NCBI GenBank assembly: GCA_029287695.1
Contig: JARFQQ010000111.1
Coordinates: forward strand, 1 to 14,211
Direction of reading: 5' to 3'
DNA: 14,211 nucleotides
Source: Gammaproteobacteria bacterium
GTDB taxonomy: Bacteria; Pseudomonadota; Gammaproteobacteria; Chromatiales; Chromatiaceae
Shown: positions 1 to 6,174 of the stretch, piece after piece
How the letters are laid out: each line of letters starts with the position of its first letter
Position numbering within the stretch: position 1 is the first letter of the stretch
Program-made: the position numbers and the translations under genes
Notes under the pieces: generated by a model
What the model saw: the letters and a program-made list of their open reading frames with translations, nothing else
What the model was told of the DNA's origin: nothing
Database searches by the model: none

Positions 1-537
1 TTCTATCGCGTCTCCGATATTGTGCTGGGCGTCATTTCCAATGTTTTCTATCAGGACATGGGATTCAGCAAGGACCAGATCGCGACCGTGACCAAGGTTT
101 TCGGTATCTGGATGACGATCCTCGGTGGTTTTCTCGGCGGCTTTCTCACACTGCGCTATGGTGTGATACGCATCCTGATGCTGGGAGCAGTCATGACGGT
201 CATAACAAACCTGCTGTTCATTCCGGTGGCCAACAACCCCGGTGACATCTTCCTGCTCTATGTTGTCATCGGGGCCGATAACATCACCGCAGGACTCGCG
301 AGTGCAGCCTTTATCGCCTACCTGTCGAGTCTCACGAGTCTTTCGTTCACAGCCGTGCAATACGCGATCTTCAGCTCACTCATGACGCTGTTCCCGAAAC
401 TGCTCGGCGGCTATTCCGGTTCGATTGTCGATGCGGTGGGTTATCAAAACTTTTTCCTGGCTGCGTCGATAATCGGCGTGCCGGTTTTTCTGCTGGTGTG
501 GCTCGCCGGGAGATTCACGCGAGTGAAAGAGGCATGA
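1..537 (+). CDS. AmpG-family MFS permease, C-terminal part (5' end outside window)
   Basis: This is an open frame from the first base with no start in view; 178 residues remain. The GTG at 22 is internal, because the residues before it (FYRVSDI) belong to the same conserved stretch. About five or six hydrophobic segments are visible. The order of segments, with an AYLSSLTS...SFTAVQYAI...GYSGSIVD pattern near the C-terminus, matches the AmpG branch of the major facilitator superfamily. AmpG imports anhydro-muropeptides across the inner membrane for peptidoglycan recycling. The substrate here is inferred, since related MFS branches could carry something else. The stop TGA overlaps the ATG of the next gene (ATGA), which suggests translational coupling. 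Confidence 0.8.
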   Translation, partial: FYRVSDIVLGVISNVFYQDMGFSKDQIATVTKVFGIWMTILGGFLGGFLTLRYGVIRILMLGAVMTVITNLLFIPVANNPGDIFLLYVVIGADNITAGLASAAFIAYLSSLTSLSFTAVQYAIFSSLMTLFPKLLGGYSGSIVDAVGYQNFFLAASIIGVPVFLLVWLAGRFTRVKEA

Positions 538-1205
538 ACGAACTCTCACTGCTTGCTGCACTGACTGCAGGCTTGCTCGGCGGCGTGCATTGCGTAGGCA
601 TGTGTGGTGGTATCGTTGGCGCCCTCTCTCTTGCTACACCCGGGCAAAAACAGGGACCGAGACTGCCGATCCTGCTGGGTTACAACATCGGTCGTATCAC
701 GAGCTACGTCATTGCCGGTGCAGTTGTCGGCGGTATCGGCCAGCTCTCGCTGGGTGTCATGCGAATCCAGTCACTGCAACTGGTGCTGGCTGTGATTGCA
801 GGACTGATGATGATCCTCATGGGACTCTATCTCGGTGGCTGGAGCCGCTTTCTGCGTCATATCGAGAATGCGGGCGGCGTGGTCTGGAGAAAAATCGAGC
901 CTGCTGGCAGAAAACTGCTGCCTGTCAGGAACCCGGGGCAGGGACTGCTGCTCGGTCTCGTATGGGGATGGCTGCCCTGCGGACTTGTCTACAGCATGTT
1001 GATCTGGGCACTGGGCTCGGGCGGTGCTGTCGACGGCGCCCTGTTGATGCTGGCCTTCGGTATCGGTACCTTGCCTAACCTGCTGGCCACAGGGCTTCTT
1101 GCAGGCCAGTTCGTGCGCTGGATGCAGCAGCCGCGCGTGCGTGCGGCCGCCGGAGTCCTTCTGATCCTCTTTGGTCTTTACACGCTCTATCGCGGCTTTG
1201 TCTGA
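534..1205 (+). CDS. TauE/SafE-like (DsbD_2/UreH-type) membrane protein
   Basis: A 223-residue polytopic inner-membrane protein with about six hydrophobic segments. I chose the ATG at 534 because it overlaps the upstream stop (ATGA) and begins directly at the conserved N-terminus. A longer frame upstream would run into the permease gene. The first helix carries HCVGMCGG (His19, Cys20, Cys24), and the second half carries WGWLPCGLVYS (Cys149). These are the paired Cys-containing motifs of the family labelled sulfite exporter TauE/SafE or DsbD_2. Relatives sit beside cbb3 oxidase assembly genes (ccoGHIS) in many proteobacteria, where a role in copper handling has been proposed. No cco genes are visible here, so the substrate is unknown. 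Confidence 0.8.
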   Translation: MNELSLLAALTAGLLGGVHCVGMCGGIVGALSLATPGQKQGPRLPILLGYNIGRITSYVIAGAVVGGIGQLSLGVMRIQSLQLVLAVIAGLMMILMGLYLGGWSRFLRHIENAGGVVWRKIEPAGRKLLPVRNPGQGLLLGLVWGWLPCGLVYSMLIWALGSGGAVDGALLMLAFGIGTLPNLLATGLLAGQFVRWMQQPRVRAAAGVLLILFGLYTLYRGFV

Positions 1206-1223
1206 AACTGCCAGGCGATACCG

Positions 1224-1655
1224 TCAATCGGTATAGAAAGTCTGCGAGAAAGTAGCCGGGATCCAGGTATATTGGCCCTCGGGCTTCACGTCGATGTGGA
1301 AGTTGAGTTGTTCCTCGTTTCTGACCAGGAAATCGGCAATGTAGTAGATGGCATTGCCCTCACGAATCTCGCGCATCTTCAACCTGCGCTGCTGACCGAT
1401 GATGTTGGTACTCGAGGCACGCACTTCCGCCTCGACTGGCTGGCCTGTGGTGCCGTCGACTTCCCTGATCACCGAGACATTGAGCATGGCGCGGTTGCGG
1501 CTGCGAATCAGGCCATACTCGCGGGCGATCTCCGGTGTGAGCATGTCAGTCGTGATGGCGTTATGGTGAATGGTGTAACCGTTTTCCTTCGTGCTGTTTT
1601 CCGCTGAAGCGACAGATGTCGCAAGCATGAACAGAAATGCTGTGAACAGGCGCAT
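1224..1655 (-). CDS. DUF4426 family exported protein
   Basis: A 143-residue protein starting at the ATG at 1655, preceded by a strong AGGAGG about eight bases upstream. The frame stays open further upstream, but that part has no comparable ribosome site and lacks the export signal at its N-terminus. Residues 1-18 form a classical signal peptide ending ASA|EN, so the mature protein is expected in the periplasm. The mature part (YTIHHNAITTDML, then REYGLIRSRNRAMLNVSV, ending TFSQTFYTD) matches DUF4426, a beta-rich family of unknown function common in gammaproteobacteria. It is often found near metX/metW and rdgB, none of which are present here. It converges on the TauE/SafE gene and diverges from the Fe-S carrier. 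No catalytic motif is apparent. Confidence 0.85.
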   Translation of the reverse strand: MRLFTAFLFMLATSVASAENSTKENGYTIHHNAITTDMLTPEIAREYGLIRSRNRAMLNVSVIREVDGTTGQPVEAEVRASSTNIIGQQRRLKMREIREGNAIYYIADFLVRNEEQLNFHIDVKPEGQYTWIPATFSQTFYTD

Positions 1656-1787
1656 TGTTGTTTTCCTCCTGTTGGATGGTGGGATGTTGCAGGCAAAAAT
1701 GCTTTGCGGAGCCATTGTAAAGACGATTGCTCCTGCTACATGTTCAAATGTTACACAAACTTTTGTCCTCGCAGAGCAGAAATTTGA

Positions 1788-1796
1788 TGGTAAAAT
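1788..1796 (+). promoter_or_regulatory. Possible extended -10 promoter of the Fe-S carrier gene
   Basis: TGGTAAAAT at 1788-1796 reads as an extended -10 (TGN plus TAAAAT). It lies about 35 bases before the ATG at 1831, with GGAG at 1817-1820 as ribosome site. No good -35 lies at 16-18 bases. I saw no clear IscR-type palindrome. The assignment rests on position and the -10 alone. Confidence 0.35.
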
Positions 1797-1830
1797 CCTC
1801 AGGTATTGTGAAACGTGGAGATCCAGATTA

Positions 1831-2199
1831 ATGAGTGCTACCAACATCCTGTCAGAAACCGATCTGACCCTTACCCAGACTGCCCAGGGAAAGATGGCCG
1901 AACTGATCACCCAGATCGAGGATGACATCGCCGGCGTGCGGGTCTATGCGACACCGGGTGGTTGCAGCGGTGTGAGTTTCGGTATGAGCTTCACCGACCA
2001 GCTCAATCCCAATGACATGGTGCGTGACTATGAAGGCTTCAAGGTGATCGTCGATGATGGCACCTTGCCGCATATCCGTGGTGTCGAGATCGATTTTGTC
2101 GATCGAGGCAACGGCGACGCGAGCTTCGTCTTCAACAACCTGCAGCCGGTCGGCGGCGGTGGTTGTAACACCTGTGGTTCCCAGGGCGGCTGTTCCTGA
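1831..2199 (+). CDS. HesB/IscA-family (A-type) iron-sulfur carrier, variant C-terminus
   Basis: A 122-residue protein. The ATG at 1831 follows GGAG (1817-1820) and gives the usual short N-terminus of the family. The longer open frame upstream overlaps DUF4426 on the other strand and is unlikely to be translated. The core pattern is GVRVYATPGGCSGVSFGM with Cys45, then EIDFVDRG...FVFNNLQP. A-type carriers bind an Fe-S cluster through three cysteines, normally one in GGCSG and two in a CGCG motif at the C-terminus. Here the C-terminal motif is GCNTCGSQGGCS: Cys112 and Cys115 are spaced CxxC rather than CxC, and an extra Cys121 is present. It probably transfers Fe-S clusters to apo-proteins in the cytoplasm. 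It stands alone, with no isc or suf genes nearby. Family call is firm, subfamily open. Confidence 0.88.
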   Translation: MSATNILSETDLTLTQTAQGKMAELITQIEDDIAGVRVYATPGGCSGVSFGMSFTDQLNPNDMVRDYEGFKVIVDDGTLPHIRGVEIDFVDRGNGDASFVFNNLQPVGGGGCNTCGSQGGCS

Positions 2200-2226
2200 T
2201 TCCCGCCCCGGTCCCCGGTTCCCGTC

Positions 2227-2255
2227 AAAACCGCATCTACGGATGCGGTTTTTTT
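2227..2255. terminator. Bidirectional rho-independent terminator
   Basis: A perfect 7-bp stem (CCGCATC at 2231-2237, GATGCGG at 2242-2248) with loop TACG is flanked by AAAA on the left and seven T on the right. It can end transcription of the Fe-S carrier gene (+) and of the convergent Cfa-like operon (-). The last T residues of the + strand tract form part of the TAA stop of the minus-strand gene. Confidence 0.85.
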
Positions 2256-3459
2256 ATGGGGCGGGGCGTGAGAGTGTGAGCTGCAGGAGGTTGATCCGGC
2301 CGAGCAGGAAACCCGCCTCGCAGTAGCTCAGATAGTACTTCCACATCCGGCGGAAGCGCTCGTCGAAGCCCAGGGCTGATATCTCGTCCCTGCAGGCATC
2401 GAAGACCAGATGCCACTGCCGCAGTGTGCGTGCATAGTCCAGACCATGAAAACGCTTCTCCTCGATCCCGAGGCCGGCATCCTCCGCCAGCTGGTCGAGC
2501 CGTTCTGGAGTTGGAAGCATGCCGCCGGGGAAAATATAGCGCTGGATGAAATCTGTCCTTCGTCGATAGTGTTCGAAGGCATGCTTGTCGATGGTGATGA
2601 TCTGAAGCGCGGCAGTGCCGCCGGGACGCAGGCACTCCCGAAGTTTGTTGAAGTAGAGCGGCCAGTATCGTTCGCCGACAGCTTCAAACATCTCGATCGA
2701 GACAATGTGGTCGTATTGCTCCGTGATTTCCCGGTAATCTCTGAATTCGAGCGTGACGAGCTCTTCAACACCTGCCTTGCGCATCCGCTCGCGCGCATAG
2801 GCGAGCTGCTCTCGCGAGAGAGTCACGCCGGTAACGCGACAGCCACGTTTCGCGGCCTCTTCGGCAAAGCCGCCCCAGCCGCAGCCGATTTCCAGAATAT
2901 GATCGCCCGGCTGCGCGTTGAGGGCGTCGAGCAGGCGTTGATACTTGAGATGCTGGGCATCCTCCAGCGAGGCGCCCGGTTCTTCGAAGACCGCGCTGGA
3001 GTAGGTCATTGTCGAATCGAGCCACTGCGCATAGAAATCGTTGCTGAGGTCGTAGTGGTAGGCGATGTTCCTGCGGCTGCCATTGCGGCTGTTGCTGCGC
3101 AGCGCATGGCGCACCCGCTCGCGAATTCTTTCAGACACGATGCCCTGCCGGATGCGCGATCCCGATTCGTTTGCACCGATAGCCATGAAGAGGGTGGTGA
3201 GATCATTCGTATCCCAGTCGCCGGCCATGTAGCCCTCGGCAAAGCCAAGATCGCCTCGCATCAGGAGTCGCGACAGCAGCCGGAGCGGCCTGGTAATCGA
3301 CAGTTGCGGCCTGTCGCTGCCCGAGCGAGCAGACCCGTTTTGGCCGATGACAATGTCGATTTTTCGATCGAGGCCTGATGCACGAAACAGGGTTTGGAGT
3401 GGATGCCACCTTTTATTGCTTTCGCCGGTTGCCGGTAGTGCACGCTCTTCTGCACTCAT
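2254..3459 (-). CDS. Cfa-family SAM-dependent methyltransferase (UfaM-like candidate)
   Basis: A 401-residue protein of the cyclopropane-fatty-acyl-phospholipid synthase family, acting on unsaturated acyl chains of membrane phospholipids. Residues 1-130 form the N-terminal domain with GFAEGYMAGDW. The methyltransferase core starts at AYHYDLSNDFYAQW (133-146), with SAM motif ILEIGCGWGG (188-197) and a C-terminal RMWKYYLSYCEAGF (371-384). By manual alignment to E. coli Cfa, Glu239 is kept (Glu259), but Cys139 is Ser155, His266 is Ile288 and Tyr317 is His350. Three bicarbonate-site residues are thus changed, so ordinary cyclopropane synthesis is doubtful. A furan-fatty-acid (UfaM-type) or other acyl-methylation role fits the neighbours better. 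The ATG overlaps the DUF1365 stop (ATGA). It is the last gene of its operon. Confidence 0.88.
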   Translation of the reverse strand: MSAEERALPATGESNKRWHPLQTLFRASGLDRKIDIVIGQNGSARSGSDRPQLSITRPLRLLSRLLMRGDLGFAEGYMAGDWDTNDLTTLFMAIGANESGSRIRQGIVSERIRERVRHALRSNSRNGSRRNIAYHYDLSNDFYAQWLDSTMTYSSAVFEEPGASLEDAQHLKYQRLLDALNAQPGDHILEIGCGWGGFAEEAAKRGCRVTGVTLSREQLAYARERMRKAGVEELVTLEFRDYREITEQYDHIVSIEMFEAVGERYWPLYFNKLRECLRPGGTAALQIITIDKHAFEHYRRRTDFIQRYIFPGGMLPTPERLDQLAEDAGLGIEEKRFHGLDYARTLRQWHLVFDACRDEISALGFDERFRRMWKYYLSYCEAGFLLGRINLLQLTLSRPAP

Positions 3460-4226
3460 TTCTTTGCCTCACTGCGCGAACTGTCTGGATGCGGGTATAT
3501 CTTAGCGCCATGTAGCCAGAGTTTCACCGCCTGCCAGTGAATTGCAGCCATCACCTTGAAGGTCACCAGCGGCATGATGGCAAGGATCCCGAGCAGGCCC
3601 CTGTCAGTCAGTTCCCTGCGCCGTCCTCGTTCCACGGCTGTCAGCAGCTGCTGTGCGCCATCGACGTACTCGATGTGCAAAAGGTAGTCATCGCCCGGTG
3701 TATCGATGCGGAAGAGGTATTCACCGACAATTGCCATGAAGGGCGAGACATGAAAAGCCTTGGCGGCTCTCTGCTCGAGCAAGCCGGCTTCCGGGTTGCT
3801 CCCGTCCAGAACATAGGTGTGGTACTCGCCGAAGGTATTGCGCACTTCGCAGATGACCGCTTCCAGGCGATCGGTCTTGTCGAAACAGTACCAGATGCTG
3901 AGCGGGTTGAAGGCATACCCGAAGAGACGCGGCATCGCGAGCAGGAGTATTTTCCCGCCCCCCGTGTCGATACCCTCCTTGCGCAGCAGGGCTTCTGCCC
4001 AGGGCCTCAATGCGGAGCCATCGCGCGGACCGTGATCACGTCGTCTGAAACTGAAGATATTCCAGCGATCCACAGAGAAGAGTCGCATGCCGGATGCATG
4101 CTCCTCTAGCCGATCGACATCGAGCAGCATGCGGAAGATTTTGTAGTTGAAATGCATACCCCGGGCACCATGGCGTCGGTGCATGACATTACCCAGATAC
4201 AAACCGGATTTCGCCTCGCCGGACAT
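3456..4226 (-). CDS. DUF1365 family protein
   Basis: A 256-residue protein. I chose the ATG at 4226 because it shares a base with the stop of the upstream gene (TGATG), typical of coupled translation. A further ATG 11 codons upstream (4259) lies inside that gene. The pattern LYLGNVMHRRHGARGMHFNYKIF, then LFGYAFNPLSIWYCFD and EVRNTFGEYHTYVL, then KAFHVSPFM, identifies DUF1365 (COG3496). It has a weakly hydrophobic stretch near the C-terminus (LLGILAIMPLVTFKVMAAI) that may associate with the membrane. Its activity is not established. It almost always occurs between a COG2907 oxidoreductase and a Cfa-like methyltransferase, as here, which implies a shared lipid-modification pathway. Its stop overlaps the start of the methyltransferase gene by four bases. 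Confidence 0.9.
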   Translation of the reverse strand: MSGEAKSGLYLGNVMHRRHGARGMHFNYKIFRMLLDVDRLEEHASGMRLFSVDRWNIFSFRRRDHGPRDGSALRPWAEALLRKEGIDTGGGKILLLAMPRLFGYAFNPLSIWYCFDKTDRLEAVICEVRNTFGEYHTYVLDGSNPEAGLLEQRAAKAFHVSPFMAIVGEYLFRIDTPGDDYLLHIEYVDGAQQLLTAVERGRRRELTDRGLLGILAIMPLVTFKVMAAIHWQAVKLWLHGAKIYPHPDSSRSEAKK

Positions 4227-5509
4227 CAGGCAGCCTCGATGCCGGCTGTCTTTTGCCATGGGGGAGCGGCTCCCAGCTGCGAGGCCACCGCGACGGCAGA
4301 TGCAAGGGCATCCTCATGAAAACCATAGCCGAAATAGCTGCCGCAGAACCAGGTTCTCCGGCGTCCCTGGATGGACCCAAGCCGGGACTGGGCAGCGATG
4401 GCATCGCCGTCGAACAGAGGATGATCGCAGGTCATGCTGGCATGGACCTTTTCCGGTTCAAAGAGGGGATTGAGGCTAACGAAGTAATTACGCTCTGTGT
4501 TGAGCTTTTGCAGCAGGTTCATCCAGTAGGTTACCGAAACCCTGTCGGTCATCATATTACGGGTGTCGGCAAGATAATTCCAGGCCGACCAGACACGGCT
4601 CGAGCGCGGCATAAGCCGCGTGTCGCTGTGCAGCCAGACATGGTTCTGCTGGTAGCGGAAACGGCCGAGCAGCATGGATTCCGTCAGCGTTGGCCTCTCC
4701 AGCAGGCCCAGCGCCTGGTCGGCATGGGTGGCTACCACGGCCTTGTCGAAGAGGCGCCGGGTTCCGTCATCGAAAAGTAGTTCAACGCTCTCATCAGACC
4801 GCCTGATGGACCGGACAGTGCAGTTCTTGCTGACGCGCCCGCCGAGATCCCCGAGGATCTTGCGAACGTACGTCTGACTACCTCCTGTCACGCTGCGCCA
4901 TTGCGGACGATTGCGCACATCGAGCAGGCCATGGTTCCTGAAAAAATGCGCAAAACTCTCGAGCGGGAATTCGAGCATGGTCTGCGTAGGACATGACCAG
5001 ATTGCTGCCGCCATTGGCAGCAGGTAGCGATCCCGGAATGCAGTGCCGAAACCTTCTTTCCGGAGCAGGTCCCCGACCGTATACCCCCTGAAATTGTCTT
5101 GCCTGATCCACTCCTTGCAGAGATTGTTGAATCGCAGAATCTCGCCGAGCATCTTCCAGTGGGCGGGTCGTGCAAGATTTCGCCGTTGTGCAAAGAGCGT
5201 ATTCAGGCCGGATCCCGCATATTCGACTTCGCCGCTGTCGATGGAGACTCCGAAAGACATGACCGTGGGCTGGCTCTCTATCCCGAGTTCACGGAAGAGG
5301 GCGGTGAGATTGGGGTAGTTGGGCTCGTTATAAACGATGAATCCCGTATCCACAAGAACCTGCTGCGTACCTTCATCAACCAGGCGGGTATTCGTGTGTC
5401 CGCCGAAATAGCTGCCGGATTCGAAAAGATGGACATCGTACTTCTGTCTCAGTAGCCAGGCACTGGCCAGTCCAGCGATACCGCTGCCGATGATTGCGAC
5501 CTTTTCCAC
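4226..5509 (-). CDS. COG2907-type FAD/NAD(P)-binding amine-oxidase-like protein
   Basis: A 427-residue protein. No ATG lies near the conserved N-terminus. The GTG at 5509 does, preceded by AAGGGAG with about six bases between, and it opens directly into VEKVAIIGSGIAGLASA, the dinucleotide-binding fold (GxGxxG). The frame is open for 30 codons upstream, but that stretch covers the promoter and operator region. Further marks are YFGGHTNTR (second FAD contact), VDTGFIVYNEPNYPNL and a C-terminal WFCGSYFGYGFHEDALASA, the FAD-closing motif of amine-oxidase/phytoene-desaturase-like enzymes. It probably oxidises or desaturates a lipid substrate using FAD. Known partners are DUF1365 and Cfa-like methyltransferases, in the same order as here. 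It is the first gene of the minus-strand operon, downstream of the palindrome-bearing promoter. Confidence 0.9.
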   Translation of the reverse strand: MEKVAIIGSGIAGLASAWLLRQKYDVHLFESGSYFGGHTNTRLVDEGTQQVLVDTGFIVYNEPNYPNLTALFRELGIESQPTVMSFGVSIDSGEVEYAGSGLNTLFAQRRNLARPAHWKMLGEILRFNNLCKEWIRQDNFRGYTVGDLLRKEGFGTAFRDRYLLPMAAAIWSCPTQTMLEFPLESFAHFFRNHGLLDVRNRPQWRSVTGGSQTYVRKILGDLGGRVSKNCTVRSIRRSDESVELLFDDGTRRLFDKAVVATHADQALGLLERPTLTESMLLGRFRYQQNHVWLHSDTRLMPRSSRVWSAWNYLADTRNMMTDRVSVTYWMNLLQKLNTERNYFVSLNPLFEPEKVHASMTCDHPLFDGDAIAAQSRLGSIQGRRRTWFCGSYFGYGFHEDALASAVAVASQLGAAPPWQKTAGIEAA

Positions 5510-5549
5510 GAAGTACTCCCTTGATGCTGTACAGGTTAGGACCAGAAAA

Positions 5550-5578
5550 ATTCTATTTTGTCTTAGACAAATTGTCAA
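5550..5578 (-). promoter_or_regulatory. Near-consensus sigma70 promoter for the COG2907-DUF1365-Cfa operon
   Basis: Read on the minus strand, TTGACA (5578-5573) is followed by a 17-bp spacer and TAGAAT (5555-5550). The -35 is perfect and the -10 is 5/6. Transcription would start near 5543, giving a leader of about 35 bases before the GTG. The spacer is almost completely filled by the palindrome at 5557-5571. A promoter this strong with an operator in its spacer suggests repression that is relieved by a signal. Confidence 0.75.
5557..5571. promoter_or_regulatory. 15-bp palindromic operator candidate shared by two divergent promoters
   Basis: TTTGTCT-T-AGACAAA is a perfect 7-bp inverted repeat around one central base. 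It lies inside the 17-bp spacer of the leftward promoter and covers most of the -35 hexamer of the rightward one. A second, overlapping 5-bp inverted repeat (GACAA-A-TTGTC) spans 5566-5576. The obvious candidate ligand is the MerR-family protein encoded at 7168-8184. This pairing is inferred from proximity. Confidence 0.6.
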
Positions 5579-5593
5579 AAATGATTCTATACT
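5564..5593 (+). promoter_or_regulatory. Sigma70-type promoter for the gpx-rudS-merR operon
   Basis: TAGACA (5564-5569, 5/6 to consensus), an 18-bp spacer and TATACT (5588-5593, 5/6) predict a start near 5600, about 29 bases before the ATG of the peroxidase gene. The -35 lies within the palindrome at 5557-5571, so one bound protein could control both directions. Confidence 0.6.
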
Positions 5594-5628
5594 GTGCACT
5601 GTCCAGGTCGATAAACGAGATTGTTCTC

Positions 5629-6174
5629 ATGAAAACTCTTCAAATTATGTTCATTTTGCTCCTCGGAGGGACGACCATGTCAGCCAGTGCGAACCAGTGC
5701 CCGGAACTGCTCGATTTCGAGATGCGCAAGCTCGCATCAGATGACAAGGTACGGCTCTGCGATGAATATCGCGGCAAGGTTGTCCTCGTGGTCAATACTG
5801 CCAGCAAGTGTGGCTTCACCGGCCAGTACGAGGGGCTCGAAAAACTCTACAGCGACTACAAGGACCAGGGACTGGTGGTACTCGGTTTTCCGTCCAATGA
5901 CTTCGGAGGACAGGAGCCCGGCAGTGAGGAGAAAATCCAGTCATTCTGCCGCCTGACCTACAGCGTCCAGTTTCCGATGTTCGAGAAAACGCATGCGAGC
6001 AAGGCAAAAGCAGACACCATCTACAAGAAGCTTGGCGAAGCTGCCGGCGAGTATCCGCGCTGGAACTTTCACAAATACCTGATCGACCGCAACGGCGAAC
6101 TCGCGGCCAGTTACTCCTCTTTCACCAAACCGCAAAGCGGACGCCTGATTCGCGCCATCGAGGGACTCCTGTGA
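5629..6174 (+). CDS. Glutathione-peroxidase-family thiol peroxidase, exported
   Basis: 181 residues from the ATG at 5629. Residues 1-21 look like a signal peptide with SASA|NQ as cleavage site, so a periplasmic location is likely. The catalytic set is present: peroxidatic Cys61 in NTASKCGFT, Gln95 in PSNDFGGQEPGS, and Trp145-Asn146 in RWNFHKYL. Cys107 in FCRLTYSVQFPMF fits the resolving cysteine of thioredoxin-type bacterial Gpx enzymes. Two further cysteines (24, 44) lie near the mature N-terminus. It reduces hydrogen peroxide and organic or lipid hydroperoxides. The ATG at 5629 has only a weak ribosome site. A second in-frame ATG at 5677 has GGAGGG six bases upstream and would give a form without signal peptide. 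Its TGA overlaps the GTG of rudS. Confidence 0.92.
   Translation: MKTLQIMFILLLGGTTMSASANQCPELLDFEMRKLASDDKVRLCDEYRGKVVLVVNTASKCGFTGQYEGLEKLYSDYKDQGLVVLGFPSNDFGGQEPGSEEKIQSFCRLTYSVQFPMFEKTHASKAKADTIYKKLGEAAGEYPRWNFHKYLIDRNGELAASYSSFTKPQSGRLIRAIEGLL

Noticed and set aside
1218..1234. Inverted repeat ATACCG-TCAAT-CGGTAT between the convergent TauE-like and DUF4426 genes as a terminator
   Set aside because: The stem is only 6 bp, no T-tract follows on either strand, and it overlaps the DUF4426 stop.
1591..1830. Extended N-terminus of the Fe-S carrier from 1591
   Set aside because: The extension overlaps the DUF4426 gene and the predicted promoter, and family members start close to the ATG at 1831.
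2410..3378. A 322-residue open frame on the plus strand opposite the Cfa-like gene
   Set aside because: It lies wholly antisense to a clearly recognisable methyltransferase and its translation shows no domain pattern; it is a codon-bias shadow.
5528..5533. TGTACA upstream of the COG2907 gene as a LitR/CarH-type box
   Set aside because: Only one copy is present. I find no second half 12 bases away in either direction, and it lies in the predicted leader rather than at the promoter.
5510..5628. An ECF sigma (RpoE/ChrR-type) promoter for the photo-oxidative module
   Set aside because: No TGATCC-like -35 with a suitable -10 was found on either strand, while good sigma70-like hexamers are present.
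5494..5628. Extended N-terminus of gpx from 5494
   Set aside because: It would cover the promoter region and put about 45 extra residues before a good signal peptide.
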